DNA from: Hymenobacter wooponensis
GTDB taxonomy: Bacteria; Bacteroidota; Bacteroidia; Cytophagales; Hymenobacteraceae
DNA: 64,000 nucleotides
Assembly (NCBI RefSeq): GCF_004745865.1
Contig: NZ_SRKZ01000002.1
Location: forward strand, 248,001 to 312,000
Direction of reading: 5' to 3'
The number at the start of each line of letters is the position of its first letter. Position 1 is the first letter of the stretch. Below the pieces are notes generated by a model. That model was not told the DNA's origin and searched no databases. It saw nothing but the letters and a program-made list of their open reading frames with translations. Shown piece after piece: positions 29,072 to 38,951 of this stretch. The position numbers and the translations under genes were made by a program.

Positions 29072-29416
29072 GTAGAGTAGCTGTTGTTAGCTGGTGGCTT
29101 TTATCTGTTCGTTGGTTCCGCCAGTCTTAAGAGTGGTCGGAAAGAACATAACAGTTCGACTCTGCGAAAAGTGCTCTGTGGGTCGGATAGGTACGCCGCG
29201 CAGTAGGTTTCCGCCAGGTCTGGTAATCGGGTGACTCAGAAATCTGAATCAAGGTGCGGCCAACTTCTGCTAGGCCTGTTTGCCATTCTGACCATATCTC
29301 GGAACGACGCCAGCAGATGATGTTATCAGTTTCCCGAACCGCGGGTATGCTATTATATAGGAGACTTGAAAAGTGGCTGCCGACACTTGCGCATCAGCAG
29401 CCACCTCTTTCAAACC
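29072..29416. other. Gene-free gap between rpoB and rpoC
   Basis: This is a 345-base spacer without a supportable ORF. It holds the rpoB terminator at the rpoB side. No exact TAnnTTTG box was found on the minus strand, so the rpoC promoter, if any, is not recognisable. Short stems are possible, but nothing convincing was seen. Confidence 0.6.
29368..29411 (-). terminator. Rho-independent terminator after rpoB
   Basis: The stem GTGGCTGC/GCAGCCAC with a 16-base loop and partial flanking pairing is followed by four T on the minus strand. It lies just past the rpoB stop and before rpoC. Confidence 0.7.
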
Positions 29417-32400
29417 TTAATCAAGCGTGATTTCCAGGGCCAGACCGCGTAGCTCATGAATGAGTACGTTGAATGACTCGGGGATATTCGGCTTGGGCAG
29501 TACGTCACCTTTTACAATGGCTTCGTACGCTTTAGCGCGACCTACCACGTCATCCGACTTAACCGTCAGGATTTCCTGGAGGACGTTGGAAGCACCGAAG
29601 GCCTCGAGAGCCCACACTTCCATTTCGCCGAAGCGCTGACCACCGAACTGGGCTTTACCACCAAGCGGCTGCTGGGTGATGAGCGAGTACGGTCCGATAG
29701 AACGGGCGTGCATCTTGTCATCAACCAAGTGGCCTAGCTTCAGCATGTAGATTACCCCAACGGTTACCGGCTGGTCGAAACGCTGACCAGTTAGACCGTC
29801 GTGCAGGTAAGCACGACCGAAGGTTGGCAGACCAGCTTCCGTCAACTCACGCGATACTTCCTCTTCGGTAGCACCGTCGAAAATTGGGGTAGCGTAGGTA
29901 CGGCCCAGCTTGAGGCCGGCCCAGCCCAGTACGGTCTCGTAGATCTGACCGATGTTCATCCGGCTTGGTACACCAAGCGGGTTGAGTACGATGTCCATCG
30001 GAGTACCGTCGGGCAGGAAGGGCATGTCCTCATCGCGTACGATGCGGGCTACCACACCCTTGTTACCGTGACGACCTGCCATTTTATCACCCACCTTCAG
30101 CTTACGCTTCTTAGCGATGTATACTTTGGCCAGCTGCACGATACCAGCGGGTAGTTCGTCGCCTACTTCCAGCGTGAACCGGTCGCGCTTGAAGCGGGCT
30201 GTGATGGTGTTGCGCTTCTTGGCGTAGTTCTTCACCAAGTCCAGCACCATGCTGTTGACGCGAGCGTCAGCAGTCCAGCCTTCCAGCACGAGATCTTTGA
30301 ACATGTTCACCTCTTCGGGAACAGCGTAGTTGCTCTCGTCTTTGTAAGGATTCTTCTCGGGGAAGAGGTTTTCAGCAATATTCTTCTTGCCGAATTTCAC
30401 TCCTTTCGAGATGATTTCGTCGCCGAACTTGTGCTTCACGCCCTGAGAGGTTTTGCCTTCCAGGAGTTGCACCAGCTTGTCAACCATCACAGCTTTGATA
30501 CCGCGCAGTTCCTTAGCGTACGAATCCTTCAGCTCTTCTACTTCCTTCTTCGACTTAGCCCGTAGGTTTTTGTCTTTCTTCGGACGTGAGAACAGCTTGG
30601 TGCCAATAACTACACCGTTCAGGGAAGGTGGCGCCTTAAGCGAGGCATCCTTCACGTCGCCGGCTTTGTCACCAAAGATGGCGCGGAGCAGCTTCTCCTC
30701 CGGGGTCGGGTCAGTCTCGCCCTTCGGCGTGATCTTACCGATGAGAATATCGCCTTCACGAACCTCAGCACCCAGACGGATAATACCGTTGTCGTCGAGG
30801 TTACGCACGGCTTCTTCGCTCACGTTCGGAATTTCCGAGGTCAGCTCTTCTTCGCCACGCTTGGTCTCGCGTACTTCCAACTCGAACTCCTCGATGTGAA
30901 TCGAAGTGAAGATGTCGTCACGTACTACGCGCTCCGAGATTACGATAGCATCCTCGAAGTTGTAGCCCTGCCATGGCATAAACGCCACCTGCATGTTGCG
31001 GCCCAGGGCCAGCTCACCTTTATTCGTGCCGTAGCCTTCACACAGGGGCTGACCTTTGGTTACCCGCTCGCCCTTCTTCACGATAGGGGTCAGGTTGATG
31101 CAGGTGTCCTGGTTGGTACGACGGAATTTGATCAGGTCGTACGAAATCTTCTCAGCATCGAAGCTTACGAGGATATCGTCTTCCGTCAGGTCGTACTTCA
31201 CCACGATGCGGTTAGCATCTACATAGTCAATGACGCCGTCACCCTCGGCTACTACCAGAGTGCGAGAGTCAATAGCCACGCGGCCTTCTAGGCCAGTGCC
31301 CACGATGGGAGCCTCAGCCTTCAGCAGCGGTACCGCCTGACGTTGCATGTTCGAACCCATCAGGGCACGGTTAGCATCGTCGTGCTCCAGGAACGGAATC
31401 AGCGAAGCAGCCACCGATACAATCTGGTTCGGGGCTACGTCCATGTAGCTGTACTCGTCAGGACCTACCACAGGGAAGTCACCTTCGAAACGGCCTTTTA
31501 CCAGCTCGTTGATAAAGTTACCTTCCTCATCGATGCGGGCGTTGGCCTGCGCAATGTGGTGGGTATCTTCTTCCTCAGCCGTCAAGTACTTCACGTTCTC
31601 CGTCGTGTCTACCTTGCCGTTCTCAACAGTGCGGTAAGGAGTTTCGATGAAGCCCATCGAGTTTACCCGGGCGTGCACGCAAAGCGACGAAATCAGACCG
31701 ATGTTCGGTCCTTCCGGCGTTTCAATAGTGCAAAGACGGCCGTAGTGGGTGTAGTGAACGTCACGTACTTCGAAACCAGCACGCTCACGTGACAGACCTC
31801 CTGGCCCCAGTGCCGATACGCGACGCTTGTGCGTCACCTCCGCCAGCGGGTTGGTCTGGTCCATGAACTGCGAAAGCTGGTTCGTACCGAAGAACGAGTT
31901 GATTACGCTCGACAGGGTACGGGCATTGATCAGGTCAACTGGCTTGAAGTCCTCGTTGTCGCGCACGTTCATGCGCTCCTTGATAGTACGCGCCATACGG
32001 GCCAGGCCTACGCCAAACTGGGCGTACAGCTGCTCCCCTACCGTGCGTACACGACGATTACTCAAGTGGTCAATGTCATCGACAATGGCCTTCGAGTTAA
32101 TCAGACCGATCAGGTATTTTACGATGAGAACGATGTCCTCGTTGGTCAGCACGCGTGCATCCCAATTCGTGTCAATACCTAGCTTCTTATTGATACGGTA
32201 GCGGCCTACATCACCGAGGTCGTAGCGCTTATCCGAGAAGAATAGCTTTTGGATGATGTCGCGGGCAGTTTCTTCGTCAGGAGCCTCCGTGTTACGGAGC
32301 TGACGGTAAATCTGCTCAACGGCTTCTTTCTCTGAGTTGGAGTTGTCCTTCTGCAGAGTGTTGTAAATAATTGCGTAGTCCGCAATGTTTACGTTCTCAC

Positions 32401-33319
32401 GGTGCAGGATTACCGACTTGGCACCAGCGTTAAGAATAACGTCGATGTCCTCTTCCTCGATCGTAGAGTCGCGTTCCAACAGAACCTCGTTCCGGTCGAT
32501 GGATACCACTTCACCGGTGTCTTCGTCTACGAAGTCTTCCGTCCAAGTGCGGAGTACCCGGGCAGCCAGCTTGCGGCCTACGGCTTTCTTGAGGTTCTTC
32601 TTATCGGCCTTCACCTCTTCCGACAGCCCGAACAAGTCGAGGATGTCTTTGTCGGTGCCGTAACCGATGGCACGCAGCAGCGTAGTAACCGGGAACTTCT
32701 TCTTCCGGTCGATGTACGCGTACATCACATTGTTCACATCCGTGGCAAATTCAATCCACGAACCTTTGAACGGAATGATACGGGCTGAGTACAGCTTGGT
32801 GCCGTTAGTGTGCTTGCTCTGGGCAAAGAACACACCGGGCGAACGGTGCAGCTGCGAAACGATAACGCGCTCTGCCCCGTTAATCACAAAGGAGCCCTTC
32901 TCGGTCATGTAGGGGATGTTACCCAAGAACACTTCCTGCTCAATCGTTTCGAAATCCTCGTTGTCCGTGTCGTTGCAGACCAGGCGCAACTTAGCTTTCA
33001 GCGGTACCGAGTACGTCAGGCCCCGGTCGATGCACTCATCTACCGAGTACTTCGGCGGGTCGACGTGGTAGTCGATAAAGGTCAGCACGAAGTTTTCGCG
33101 CGAGTCCGAAATCGGAAAGTTCTCGGCGAATACTTTGAAGAGACCCTCATCGGTACGGTTCTCGGCAGCCGTTTCCAACTGGAAGAAATCCATGAACGAG
33201 CGAACCTGCACGTCCAGGAAATCTGGGTACTCAATAACCTTTTTAATCTTGGCGAAGTTGATCCGCTCGTCAGCTGCCTGCAGTTTTTGCAGGCCTGTCT
33301 GTGCTTTCGGTGTAGCCAA
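29417..33319 (-). CDS. rpoB: DNA-directed RNA polymerase subunit beta
   Basis: This 1300-aa subunit forms the active-site cleft with beta'. The rifampicin region reads [19 protein letters not shown] followed by [18 protein letters not shown]; the Asp, His and Ser at the main resistance positions are unchanged. The LAE triplet replaces LSE of E. coli, which is common in Bacteroidota. The C-terminal [19 protein letters not shown] and [20 protein letters not shown] are present. It lies 259 bases after rplL, behind several hairpins. Confidence 0.98.
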   Translation of the reverse strand: MATPKAQTGLQKLQAADERINFAKIKKVIEYPDFLDVQVRSFMDFFQLETAAENRTDEGLFKVFAENFPISDSRENFVLTFIDYHVDPPKYSVDECIDRGLTYSVPLKAKLRLVCNDTDNEDFETIEQEVFLGNIPYMTEKGSFVINGAERVIVSQLHRSPGVFFAQSKHTNGTKLYSARIIPFKGSWIEFATDVNNVMYAYIDRKKKFPVTTLLRAIGYGTDKDILDLFGLSEEVKADKKNLKKAVGRKLAARVLRTWTEDFVDEDTGEVVSIDRNEVLLERDSTIEEEDIDVILNAGAKSVILHRENVNIADYAIIYNTLQKDNSNSEKEAVEQIYRQLRNTEAPDEETARDIIQKLFFSDKRYDLGDVGRYRINKKLGIDTNWDARVLTNEDIVLIVKYLIGLINSKAIVDDIDHLSNRRVRTVGEQLYAQFGVGLARMARTIKERMNVRDNEDFKPVDLINARTLSSVINSFFGTNQLSQFMDQTNPLAEVTHKRRVSALGPGGLSRERAGFEVRDVHYTHYGRLCTIETPEGPNIGLISSLCVHARVNSMGFIETPYRTVENGKVDTTENVKYLTAEEEDTHHIAQANARIDEEGNFINELVKGRFEGDFPVVGPDEYSYMDVAPNQIVSVAASLIPFLEHDDANRALMGSNMQRQAVPLLKAEAPIVGTGLEGRVAIDSRTLVVAEGDGVIDYVDANRIVVKYDLTEDDILVSFDAEKISYDLIKFRRTNQDTCINLTPIVKKGERVTKGQPLCEGYGTNKGELALGRNMQVAFMPWQGYNFEDAIVISERVVRDDIFTSIHIEEFELEVRETKRGEEELTSEIPNVSEEAVRNLDDNGIIRLGAEVREGDILIGKITPKGETDPTPEEKLLRAIFGDKAGDVKDASLKAPPSLNGVVIGTKLFSRPKKDKNLRAKSKKEVEELKDSYAKELRGIKAVMVDKLVQLLEGKTSQGVKHKFGDEIISKGVKFGKKNIAENLFPEKNPYKDESNYAVPEEVNMFKDLVLEGWTADARVNSMVLDLVKNYAKKRNTITARFKRDRFTLEVGDELPAGIVQLAKVYIAKKRKLKVGDKMAGRHGNKGVVARIVRDEDMPFLPDGTPMDIVLNPLGVPSRMNIGQIYETVLGWAGLKLGRTYATPIFDGATEEEVSRELTEAGLPTFGRAYLHDGLTGQRFDQPVTVGVIYMLKLGHLVDDKMHARSIGPYSLITQQPLGGKAQFGGQRFGEMEVWALEAFGASNVLQEILTVKSDDVVGRAKAYEAIVKGDVLPKPNIPESFNVLIHELRGLALEITLD

Positions 33320-33414
33320 TGTATGTGGGGTTAGGAAATGGACACTGAGAGAATCCAGTTCAGGGTAGTAGCAACACCACTACCTTGAAAAAAATGAAAG
33401 TTGTTGGCGCACGA

Positions 33415-33439
33415 AAGCGCAAAGCAGAACTTTGCGCTT
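33415..33439 (-). promoter_or_regulatory. Hairpin in the rpoB leader
   Basis: A 10-bp perfect stem (AAGCGCAAAG/CTTTGCGCTT) with a 5-base loop lies between rplL and rpoB; a smaller GCCGC/GCGGC hairpin lies at 33461-33473. These may adjust polymerase gene expression relative to rplJL, as attenuators do in other bacteria; that role is inference. Confidence 0.4.
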
Positions 33440-33518
33440 CAGCGTCCGTAGGCACAAAAAGCCGCAAAGCGGCGTGCAAACGAACTTCCAACTAGTTTGT
33501 TGCCTACAAACAGGAAAA

Positions 33519-33541
33519 GACCTGGCTTAGTTGCCAGGCCT
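33519..33541 (-). terminator. Terminator after rplL
   Basis: The stem CCTGGC/GCCAGG is followed by TCTTTTCC on the minus strand, 38 bases past the rplL stop. It may be partial, as rpoB normally shares this transcript. Confidence 0.6.
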
Positions 33542-33578
33542 CTCCATATTTGCTGGTTTTAAGAGCAGGCAGCAGAAA

Positions 33579-33959
33579 TTACTTAACTTCTACTTCAGCG
33601 CCGGCTTCTTCCAGTTGCTTCTTCAGCGACTCAGCTTCGTCTTTAGCAACACCTTCTTTCAGGGCTTTAGGAGCACCGTCAACCAGTTCTTTGGCTTCTT
33701 TCAGGCCCAGACCGGTCAGGTCTTTCACCAGTTTCACCACAGCCAGTTTGCCAGCACCAGCCGACTTCAGGATTACGTCGAACGAGGTCTTCTCCTCAGG
33801 AGCGTCAGCAGCGCCAGCGCCAGCACCACCAGCTACCATTACGGGAGCAGCAGCAGCAGGCTCGATGCCATACTCGTCTTTCAGGATAGTAGCGAGTTCG
33901 TTTACTTCTTTTACCGTCAGGCTAACGAGCTGCTCGGCGAATGCTTTCAAATCTGCCAT
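33579..33959 (-). CDS. rplL: 50S ribosomal protein L7/L12
   Basis: This stalk protein recruits translational GTPases. At 126 aa it has the usual shape: a helical N-terminal dimerisation domain, an Ala/Gly-rich hinge ([20 protein letters not shown]) and the C-terminal domain ([40 protein letters not shown]). It lies 67 bases after rplJ. Confidence 0.97.
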   Translation of the reverse strand: MADLKAFAEQLVSLTVKEVNELATILKDEYGIEPAAAAPVMVAGGAGAGAADAPEEKTSFDVILKSAGAGKLAVVKLVKDLTGLGLKEAKELVDGAPKALKEGVAKDEAESLKKQLEEAGAEVEVK

Positions 33960-34026
33960 TTCTGTAGATTGTTAAAAAAGGGGTTGTTGAACTTTTGGAA
34001 ACTATAGTGAAAAAGATGAGCAGCGG

Positions 34027-34581
34027 TTAGCCTGCAACCTCTTCTTTTTCGGAAAGCGTTTTGATGAGGCCAGCCAGGATGTTGCCGCCGCTCGACAGAG
34101 CAGAGATAACGTTTTTGGCGGGCGACTGGAGCAGACCGATAACTTCACCGATGAGCTCGTTTTTGCCTTTCAGCGTGCTGAGGCTGCTCAGCTGATTAGC
34201 GCCGATGTAGATGCTGGCATCAACATAAGCACCTTTCAGAGCAGGCTTCGGCTCTACGTTCTTGCCGTAGTTCTGTGCTTTGTAGAAGTCCTGCAGCAGT
34301 TTGGCAGGAGCATTGCCCGACTCTTTCGAGAACAGGATGCCCGACTGGCCTTTCAGTGCAGCGTCCATCTCAGCAGTATCGGTACCTAGGGTATCGAGTG
34401 CTTTACGGATGAACGTGTTCTTGTACACTTTGAACTCCATGCCGCGGTTGAAGCACAGGCGACGGAATTCGTTGATTTTCGCCACCGACATTCCCGAAGC
34501 ATCGGCAATGTAGAACGCGTTGTGCGATTGGAACTTCTCGCTCAACTCGTCGACGAGGGCTTGTTTGTCTTCCCGGATCAT
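34027..34581 (-). CDS. rplJ: 50S ribosomal protein L10
   Basis: L10 anchors the L7/L12 dimers to the ribosome. At 184 aa it has the usual length. MIREDKQALVDELSEKFQSH, the L10 core ASGMSVAKINEFRRLCFNRG and the C-terminal helix that binds L12 are present. It starts 20 bases after rplA, which leaves little room for a separate L10 leader. Confidence 0.96.
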   Translation of the reverse strand: MIREDKQALVDELSEKFQSHNAFYIADASGMSVAKINEFRRLCFNRGMEFKVYKNTFIRKALDTLGTDTAEMDAALKGQSGILFSKESGNAPAKLLQDFYKAQNYGKNVEPKPALKGAYVDASIYIGANQLSSLSTLKGKNELIGEVIGLLQSPAKNVISALSSGGNILAGLIKTLSEKEEVAG

Positions 34582-34601
34582 ATCGTCGTGTTGATTAAAA
34601 C

Positions 34602-35297
34602 TTAAGCGGAAGTTACCTGCGTGTCAACCGGAACGGCGGGCGACATAGTGCTCGAGAGCGTGATGCTCTTGATGTAGGTGCCTTTAGCTGAAGAAGGCTT
34701 CAAACGCTGAAGCGTCTGGATTACTTCGATGGCGTTTTCGGCGAGCTTCTGCTCGTCGAAAGACACTTTACCAACTGAGCAGTGAATGATGCCAGTCTTG
34801 TCAACTTTGAAGTCGATTTTACCAGCTTTCACTTCCTGAACAGCCTTTGCTACGTCAGTCGTAACCGTGCCAGACTTAGGGTTAGGCATCAGGCCACGAG
34901 GACCGAGTACGCGACCCAGACGACCAACTTTGGCCATTACCGACGGCATCGTGATGATAACGTCGATGTCAGTCCAGCCTTTCTCGATCTTGGCGATGTA
35001 GTCGTCCAGACCAACGTAGTCAGCACCAGCTGCAGTAGCTTCGGCTTCTTTGTCGGCGGTAACGAGGGCCAGAACGCGAACGGTTTTGCCGGTGCCGTGG
35101 GGCAGCGTGGCTACGCCACGTACCATCTGGTCGGCTTTGCGGGGGTCAACACCCAGGCGAACGTCGATATCTACTGAAGCGTCAAACTTGGTATAGGTGA
35201 TATCCTTTACCACTTTGGCTGCTTCTACCAGATTCCGAACTTCGGTCAGGTCATGTTTAGCAAGGGCTTCCTTGCGCTTTTTGCTTACTTGTGCCAT
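34602..35297 (-). CDS. rplA: 50S ribosomal protein L1
   Basis: L1 forms the mobile stalk that releases tRNA from the E site. At 231 aa it has the usual length. [20 protein letters not shown], the conserved [14 protein letters not shown] and [19 protein letters not shown] are diagnostic. It lies 18 bases downstream of rplK in the same unit. Confidence 0.97.
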   Translation of the reverse strand: MAQVSKKRKEALAKHDLTEVRNLVEAAKVVKDITYTKFDASVDIDVRLGVDPRKADQMVRGVATLPHGTGKTVRVLALVTADKEAEATAAGADYVGLDDYIAKIEKGWTDIDVIITMPSVMAKVGRLGRVLGPRGLMPNPKSGTVTTDVAKAVQEVKAGKIDFKVDKTGIIHCSVGKVSFDEQKLAENAIEVIQTLQRLKPSSAKGTYIKSITLSSTMSPAVPVDTQVTSA

Positions 35298-35315
35298 TTC
35301 TTCTCCGTTGTTAGA

Positions 35316-35759
35316 TTAGTCAGCAAAAGGAGAAGCGCCCGACACAGTGATGCCCATGCTGCGAGCCGTACCGGCTACTTGCAGCATTGCCGACTCCACT
35401 TTGAAAGCATTCAGGTCTGGCATCTTCGTCTCAGCGATGGTGCGTACCTGGTCCCAAGTCACCGAGCCAACCTTGTTACGGTTAGGCTCTTTCGAACCGC
35501 TCTGGAGCTTGGCAGCCTCCATGAGGAGAACTGGCACCGGAGGAGTCTTCACAACGAAGTCGAACGACTTGTCGGTGTACATGGTGATGAGTACAGGACA
35601 AACTTGGCCGGCCTTATCCTGGGTCCGAGCATTGAACTGCTTGCAGAACTCCATGATGTTAAGGCCTTTGCTACCAAGTGCAGGTCCAACCGGTGGCGCA
35701 GGGTTTGCGGCACCTCCCTTTATCTGAAGCTTCAGATAACCTCTAATTTCCTTGGCCAT
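35316..35759 (-). CDS. rplK: 50S ribosomal protein L11
   Basis: L11 forms the GTPase-associated centre. The start at 35759 gives [20 protein letters not shown], the family N-terminus; a GTG codon 12 codons upstream keeps the frame open but adds unrelated residues. The length is 147 aa. [20 protein letters not shown] and the end [18 protein letters not shown] are diagnostic. Confidence 0.96.
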   Translation of the reverse strand: MAKEIRGYLKLQIKGGAANPAPPVGPALGSKGLNIMEFCKQFNARTQDKAGQVCPVLITMYTDKSFDFVVKTPPVPVLLMEAAKLQSGSKEPNRNKVGSVTWDQVRTIAETKMPDLNAFKVESAMLQVAGTARSMGITVSGASPFAD

Positions 35760-35887
35760 TTGGTTTGAAAGGCTTCGGACCCTGCATCGTAACACGCAGC
35801 ATCCTCAGTTTTTTGATTGCTCCTAGTGGAAGCACCGCCAATCCGGAGCGGATGACTGGCGACGTTGCTTGTGCAGAAGTTAGACTA

Positions 35888-35933
35888 GAGAGCTTAGAAC
35901 TCAGAGTCAGACGATTCTCAGTTCTAAGCTCTC
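35888..35933 (-). terminator. Long hairpin between nusG and rplK
   Basis: A perfect 14-bp stem (GAGAGCTTAGAACT/AGTTCTAAGCTCTC) with an inner partial stem lies just past the nusG stop. Flanking TAGAC/GTCTA extends the pairing. It has no T tail, so it may be a processing or leader structure; no promoter box was seen before rplK. Confidence 0.5.
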
Positions 35934-35948
35934 CATGTCTAGTTCAGC

Positions 35949-36515
35949 TTATGATTCTTTTTCAACCTGCGTGTAGCTCAACTCCATGGGAGTGCTACGG
36001 CCGAATATTTTTACAATTACGTTGAGCTTCTTACGCTCCTCGAAAACTTCGGAAACAGTACCCGACATACCAGCGAAACCGCCATCTACAATCTTCACCA
36101 GCTCGTTTACCACGAATGGAGTTTCGAGAGTTGCCGTCTGCTCTTCTGCCTCATCTACAATACCGAGGATACGGTTGACTTCTGAGATGTGCAGAGGAAC
36201 TGGCTTCGTGTTCTGACTAGCTGCTTTCCCTTCCTTATCACTGAGGAAACCGATTACACCCGGTGTGCTCGTGATAATATGATCAACTTCTCCGTGCGTC
36301 AGATCAGCATGAATAATAATATAGCCAGGATAGAGATTTCTCTCACGCACACGTTTTTTGCCGTTGCGCATTTCGAAAACCTTCTCTACTGGAATCAGCA
36401 CCTGGGGTACTAGATCAGAAAGGCCATGGCGACCAATCTCAGTTTCCAAGTAGGTTTTGGCTTTTTTCTCTTGTCCGCTAACTGAACGGACCACATACCA
36501 TTTTAACTCGCCCAT
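35949..36515 (-). CDS. nusG: Transcription termination/antitermination protein NusG
   Basis: NusG binds RNA polymerase and links it to Rho or to the ribosome. At 188 aa it has the NGN domain (WYVVRSVSGQEKKAKTYLET, RNLYPGYIIIHADL) and the KOW domain (GGFAGMSGTVSEVFEERKKL). It follows secE by 21 bases, the standard arrangement. Confidence 0.96.
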   Translation of the reverse strand: MGELKWYVVRSVSGQEKKAKTYLETEIGRHGLSDLVPQVLIPVEKVFEMRNGKKRVRERNLYPGYIIIHADLTHGEVDHIITSTPGVIGFLSDKEGKAASQNTKPVPLHISEVNRILGIVDEAEEQTATLETPFVVNELVKIVDGGFAGMSGTVSEVFEERKKLNVIVKIFGRSTPMELSYTQVEKES

Positions 36516-36536
36516 TGTCGTCGTGTGTTCTGCCGC

Positions 36537-36731
36537 TTACCGGAACGAAGTGTAAAACGCTTCCAGGCTCTTGCTGAACGCCACATCCATAATGCCAACT
36601 ACTGCTGCAAAAAGAAGCGAGCCGAGCAGTACTAGGCCAGCACTCTTCTGTAGTTCTTCTATAGAAGGCCACGTTACCTTGTAACGCATCTCCTCAGAGG
36701 TTTCGCGGAAATAGTTTGTCAGCTTACTCAT
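36537..36731 (-). CDS. secE: Preprotein translocase subunit SecE
   Basis: This small Sec translocon subunit stabilises SecY. At 64 aa it has a cytoplasmic amphipathic helix (FRETSEEMRYKVTWPSIEEL) followed by one membrane segment (GLVLLGSLLFAAVVGIMDVA), the typical single-span form. It lies between tRNA-Trp and nusG. Confidence 0.94.
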   Translation of the reverse strand: MSKLTNYFRETSEEMRYKVTWPSIEELQKSAGLVLLGSLLFAAVVGIMDVAFSKSLEAFYTSFR

Positions 36732-36787
36732 GATGCGGCACCGGTTAGGCTTGGTAGGTGCGGCTGCACTGGCAGCCTTGTTTCTTG

Positions 36788-36858
36788 CACGGGCGGAGAG
36801 ATTCGAACTCCCATCAAAGGTTTTGGAGACCTCTATTCTACCCTTGAACTACGCCCGT
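36788..36858 (-). tRNA. tRNA-Trp (CCA anticodon)
   Basis: A 7-bp perfect acceptor stem (ACGGGCG/CGCCCGT), the D arm, the anticodon loop CTCCAAA with anticodon CCA and the T-arm motif GTTCGAATC are all read on the minus strand. No 3' CCA is encoded. It lies just upstream of secE, its usual neighbour in Bacteroidota. Confidence 0.95.
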
Positions 36859-36897
36859 GTATGCGTCCCTACCCTTCAAGGTGCTGGATTGGGACTG

Positions 36898-36928
36898 CAA
36901 ATGTACTGAAGTGTTTAGACAAAACAAA
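36898..36928 (-). promoter_or_regulatory. Promoter of tRNA-Trp-secE-nusG
   Basis: The -7 box TACATTTG (36898-36905) and a -33 TTTG (36925-36928) are 19 bases apart. The -33 element touches the base of the tuf terminator stem. Confidence 0.75.
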
Positions 36929-36958
36929 TCCGCCCCCGAAAAATATCGAGGGCGGATT
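36927..36958 (-). terminator. Rho-independent terminator after tuf
   Basis: The 9-bp perfect stem AATCCGCCC/GGGCGGATT lies 18 bases past the tuf stop. Confidence 0.8.
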
Positions 36959-36976
36959 ATTTTATTCTAACAGAAA

Positions 36977-38164
36977 CTAGTCGAGGATTTCAGTTACCTG
37001 ACCAGCACCTACGGTACGGCCACCTTCGCGGATAGCGAAACGCAGACCTTTTTCCATAGCTACCGAGTTGATCAACTCAACCGAGATGGTTACGTTGTCA
37101 CCAGGCATTACCATTTCCACGCCTTCGCCCAGCGAGATGATGCCGGTTACGTCGGTGGTGCGGAAATAGAACTGAGGACGGTAGTTGTTGAAGAATGGCG
37201 TGTGACGGCCACCTTCTTCTTTCGACAGCACGTACACCTCAGCCTTGAACTTCTGGTGAGGCTTAACCGAGCCGGGCTTGCAGATAACCATACCACGACG
37301 GATGGCTTCTTTTTCAATACCGCGGAGCAGCAGACCTACGTTGTCGCCAGCTTCACCACGGTCAAGGATTTTGCGGAACATCTCAACGCCAGTTACGGTC
37401 GACTTGAGGTTCTCAGCACCCATACCGAGGATTTCTACTTGCTCACCCGAGTTGATGATACCACGCTCGATACGGCCGGTAGCAACCGTACCACGACCCG
37501 TGATAGAGAACACGTCCTCTACTGGCATCAGGAAGGGCAGATCGGTCAGACGAGCAGGGATTGGAATGTAGCTGTCAACAGCAGCCATCAGCTCCTCGAT
37601 CTTGGGAACCCAGTTGGCATCGCCGTTCAGACCACCCAGAGCAGAGCCCTGAATAACTGGAATGTTGTCGCCGTCGAAGTCGTAGAACGAGAGCAGTTCA
37701 CGGATTTCCATTTCCACCAGCTCGAGCAGCTCGGGGTCATCCACCATGTCCACTTTGTTCATGAACACTACCAGCTGAGGTACACCTACCTGACGAGCGA
37801 GCAGGATGTGCTCACGGGTCTGGGGCATTGGGCCGTCGGTAGCAGCTACTACGAGGATAGCGCCGTCCATCTGAGCAGCACCCGTTACCATGTTCTTCAC
37901 ATAGTCAGCGTGACCAGGGCAGTCAACGTGAGCATAGTGACGGTTTTCGGTAGCGTATTCAACGTGAGCGGTGTTGATCGTGATACCACGCTCTTTTTCT
38001 TCAGGAGCGTTGTCGATCGACGAGAAGTCACGCTTAGCGGCCAGACCTTTGTTCGCCAGAACCGTGGTGATTGCAGCGGTCAGGGTGGTTTTGCCGTGGT
38101 CGACGTGCCCGATCGTACCGATGTTCACGTGCGGCTTGGAACGATCAAAATTTTCTTTGGCCAT
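36977..38164 (-). CDS. tuf: Elongation factor Tu
   Basis: EF-Tu carries aminoacyl-tRNA to the ribosome. The start at 38164 ([20 protein letters not shown]) gives 395 aa, the normal length; an in-frame Met 21 codons upstream is too early. The GTPase motifs [27 protein letters not shown] and NKVDMVD are intact, as are domains 2 and 3. It follows tRNA-Thr, and all four tRNA genes of the window surround it. Confidence 0.98.
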   Translation of the reverse strand: MAKENFDRSKPHVNIGTIGHVDHGKTTLTAAITTVLANKGLAAKRDFSSIDNAPEEKERGITINTAHVEYATENRHYAHVDCPGHADYVKNMVTGAAQMDGAILVVAATDGPMPQTREHILLARQVGVPQLVVFMNKVDMVDDPELLELVEMEIRELLSFYDFDGDNIPVIQGSALGGLNGDANWVPKIEELMAAVDSYIPIPARLTDLPFLMPVEDVFSITGRGTVATGRIERGIINSGEQVEILGMGAENLKSTVTGVEMFRKILDRGEAGDNVGLLLRGIEKEAIRRGMVICKPGSVKPHQKFKAEVYVLSKEEGGRHTPFFNNYRPQFYFRTTDVTGIISLGEGVEMVMPGDNVTISVELINSVAMEKGLRFAIREGGRTVGAGQVTEILD

Positions 38165-38330
38165 TGTAACAGAGATTAAGAGACTTTGAAGTAAAGAGGG
38201 GGAAAAAGCGATTTGGCTATACTGCAAGAAAGCGAAACGCAGCTCCGTTTAGTGAGGACTGCACGTCGCTTTACTTGTCTGACAGATCCAGCAGAATAGA
38301 CCAGCTATTCCGTTGGTGCTCGTAATTCTG

Positions 38331-38402
<72 letters not shown>

Positions 38403-38419
38403 TTATTCTATTTTTTCGG

Positions 38420-38427
38420 CAAAGATA
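38420..38427 (-). promoter_or_regulatory. Promoter box for tRNA-Thr and tuf (TATCTTTG)
   Basis: This is an exact TAnnTTTG match 18 bases before tRNA-Thr, in the gap between tRNA-Gly and tRNA-Thr. Confidence 0.6.
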
Positions 38428-38485
38428 TGCTAGTGAAAGAACATTTGCCACATGTGGCTGATCTAGCTAGATCACCTATGCACTG

Positions 38486-38558
38486 AGCGGGAGACGAGGT
38501 TCGAACCCGCGACCTGCAGCTTGGAAGGCTGCCGCTCTACCAACTGAGCTACTCCCGC
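38486..38558 (-). tRNA. tRNA-Gly (TCC anticodon)
   Basis: The acceptor stem GCGGGAG/CTCCCGC, D arm TAGCTCAGTTGGTAGAGC, anticodon stem GCAGC/GCTGC around CTTCCAA (TCC) and T arm GCGGGTTCGAACCTCGT are present. It is 73 nt. Confidence 0.95.
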
Positions 38559-38625
38559 GTACTTAGCTTATGAAAGAAGAGCACGAATCAAGTTCATTCC
38601 TCATCGATACATCAGCTCATAAATG

Positions 38626-38705
38626 TGGGGGCGAAAGGACTCGAACCTTTGAACCCGAAGGAGGTGAGTTACAGTCACCCGCAATTGCCGCTATGCGACG
38701 CCCCC
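38626..38705 (-). tRNA. tRNA-Tyr (GTA anticodon)
   Basis: The acceptor stem GGGGGCG/CGCCCCC, the anticodon loop ACTGTAA (GTA) and a long variable arm mark a class II tRNA. The T arm is AAGGTTCGAGTCCTTT. It is 80 nt and first in the tRNA-Tyr-Gly-Thr-tuf cluster. Confidence 0.94.
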
Positions 38706-38788
38706 GCTTAAGTAATCCTCCGCCTTCTGCGAAAAACTTATCCTTTCATTTCCGTATGCCGAGGCCGTTGCGGTTGTGATTGGAGCTG

Positions 38789-38818
38789 CAAAATTAAGGG
38801 CTTTCTGATGCAAGTCAA
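38789..38818 (-). promoter_or_regulatory. Promoter of the tRNA-Tyr cluster
   Basis: The -7 box TAATTTTG (38789-38796) and a TTG at 38816-38818 are 19 bases apart, about 85 bases before tRNA-Tyr. Confidence 0.65.
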
Positions 38819-38951
38819 GACTTAATTGAAAAAACGTTTTGACTTTTTTTCTTAATCCTTCCTTACTTCTTCCAACCTGCTTCACAACCCTCTGATACTC
38901 TATAACAAGCAAACTGCAACAGCTTCAGCCGAAGACGAAAAAAATTTCCAC

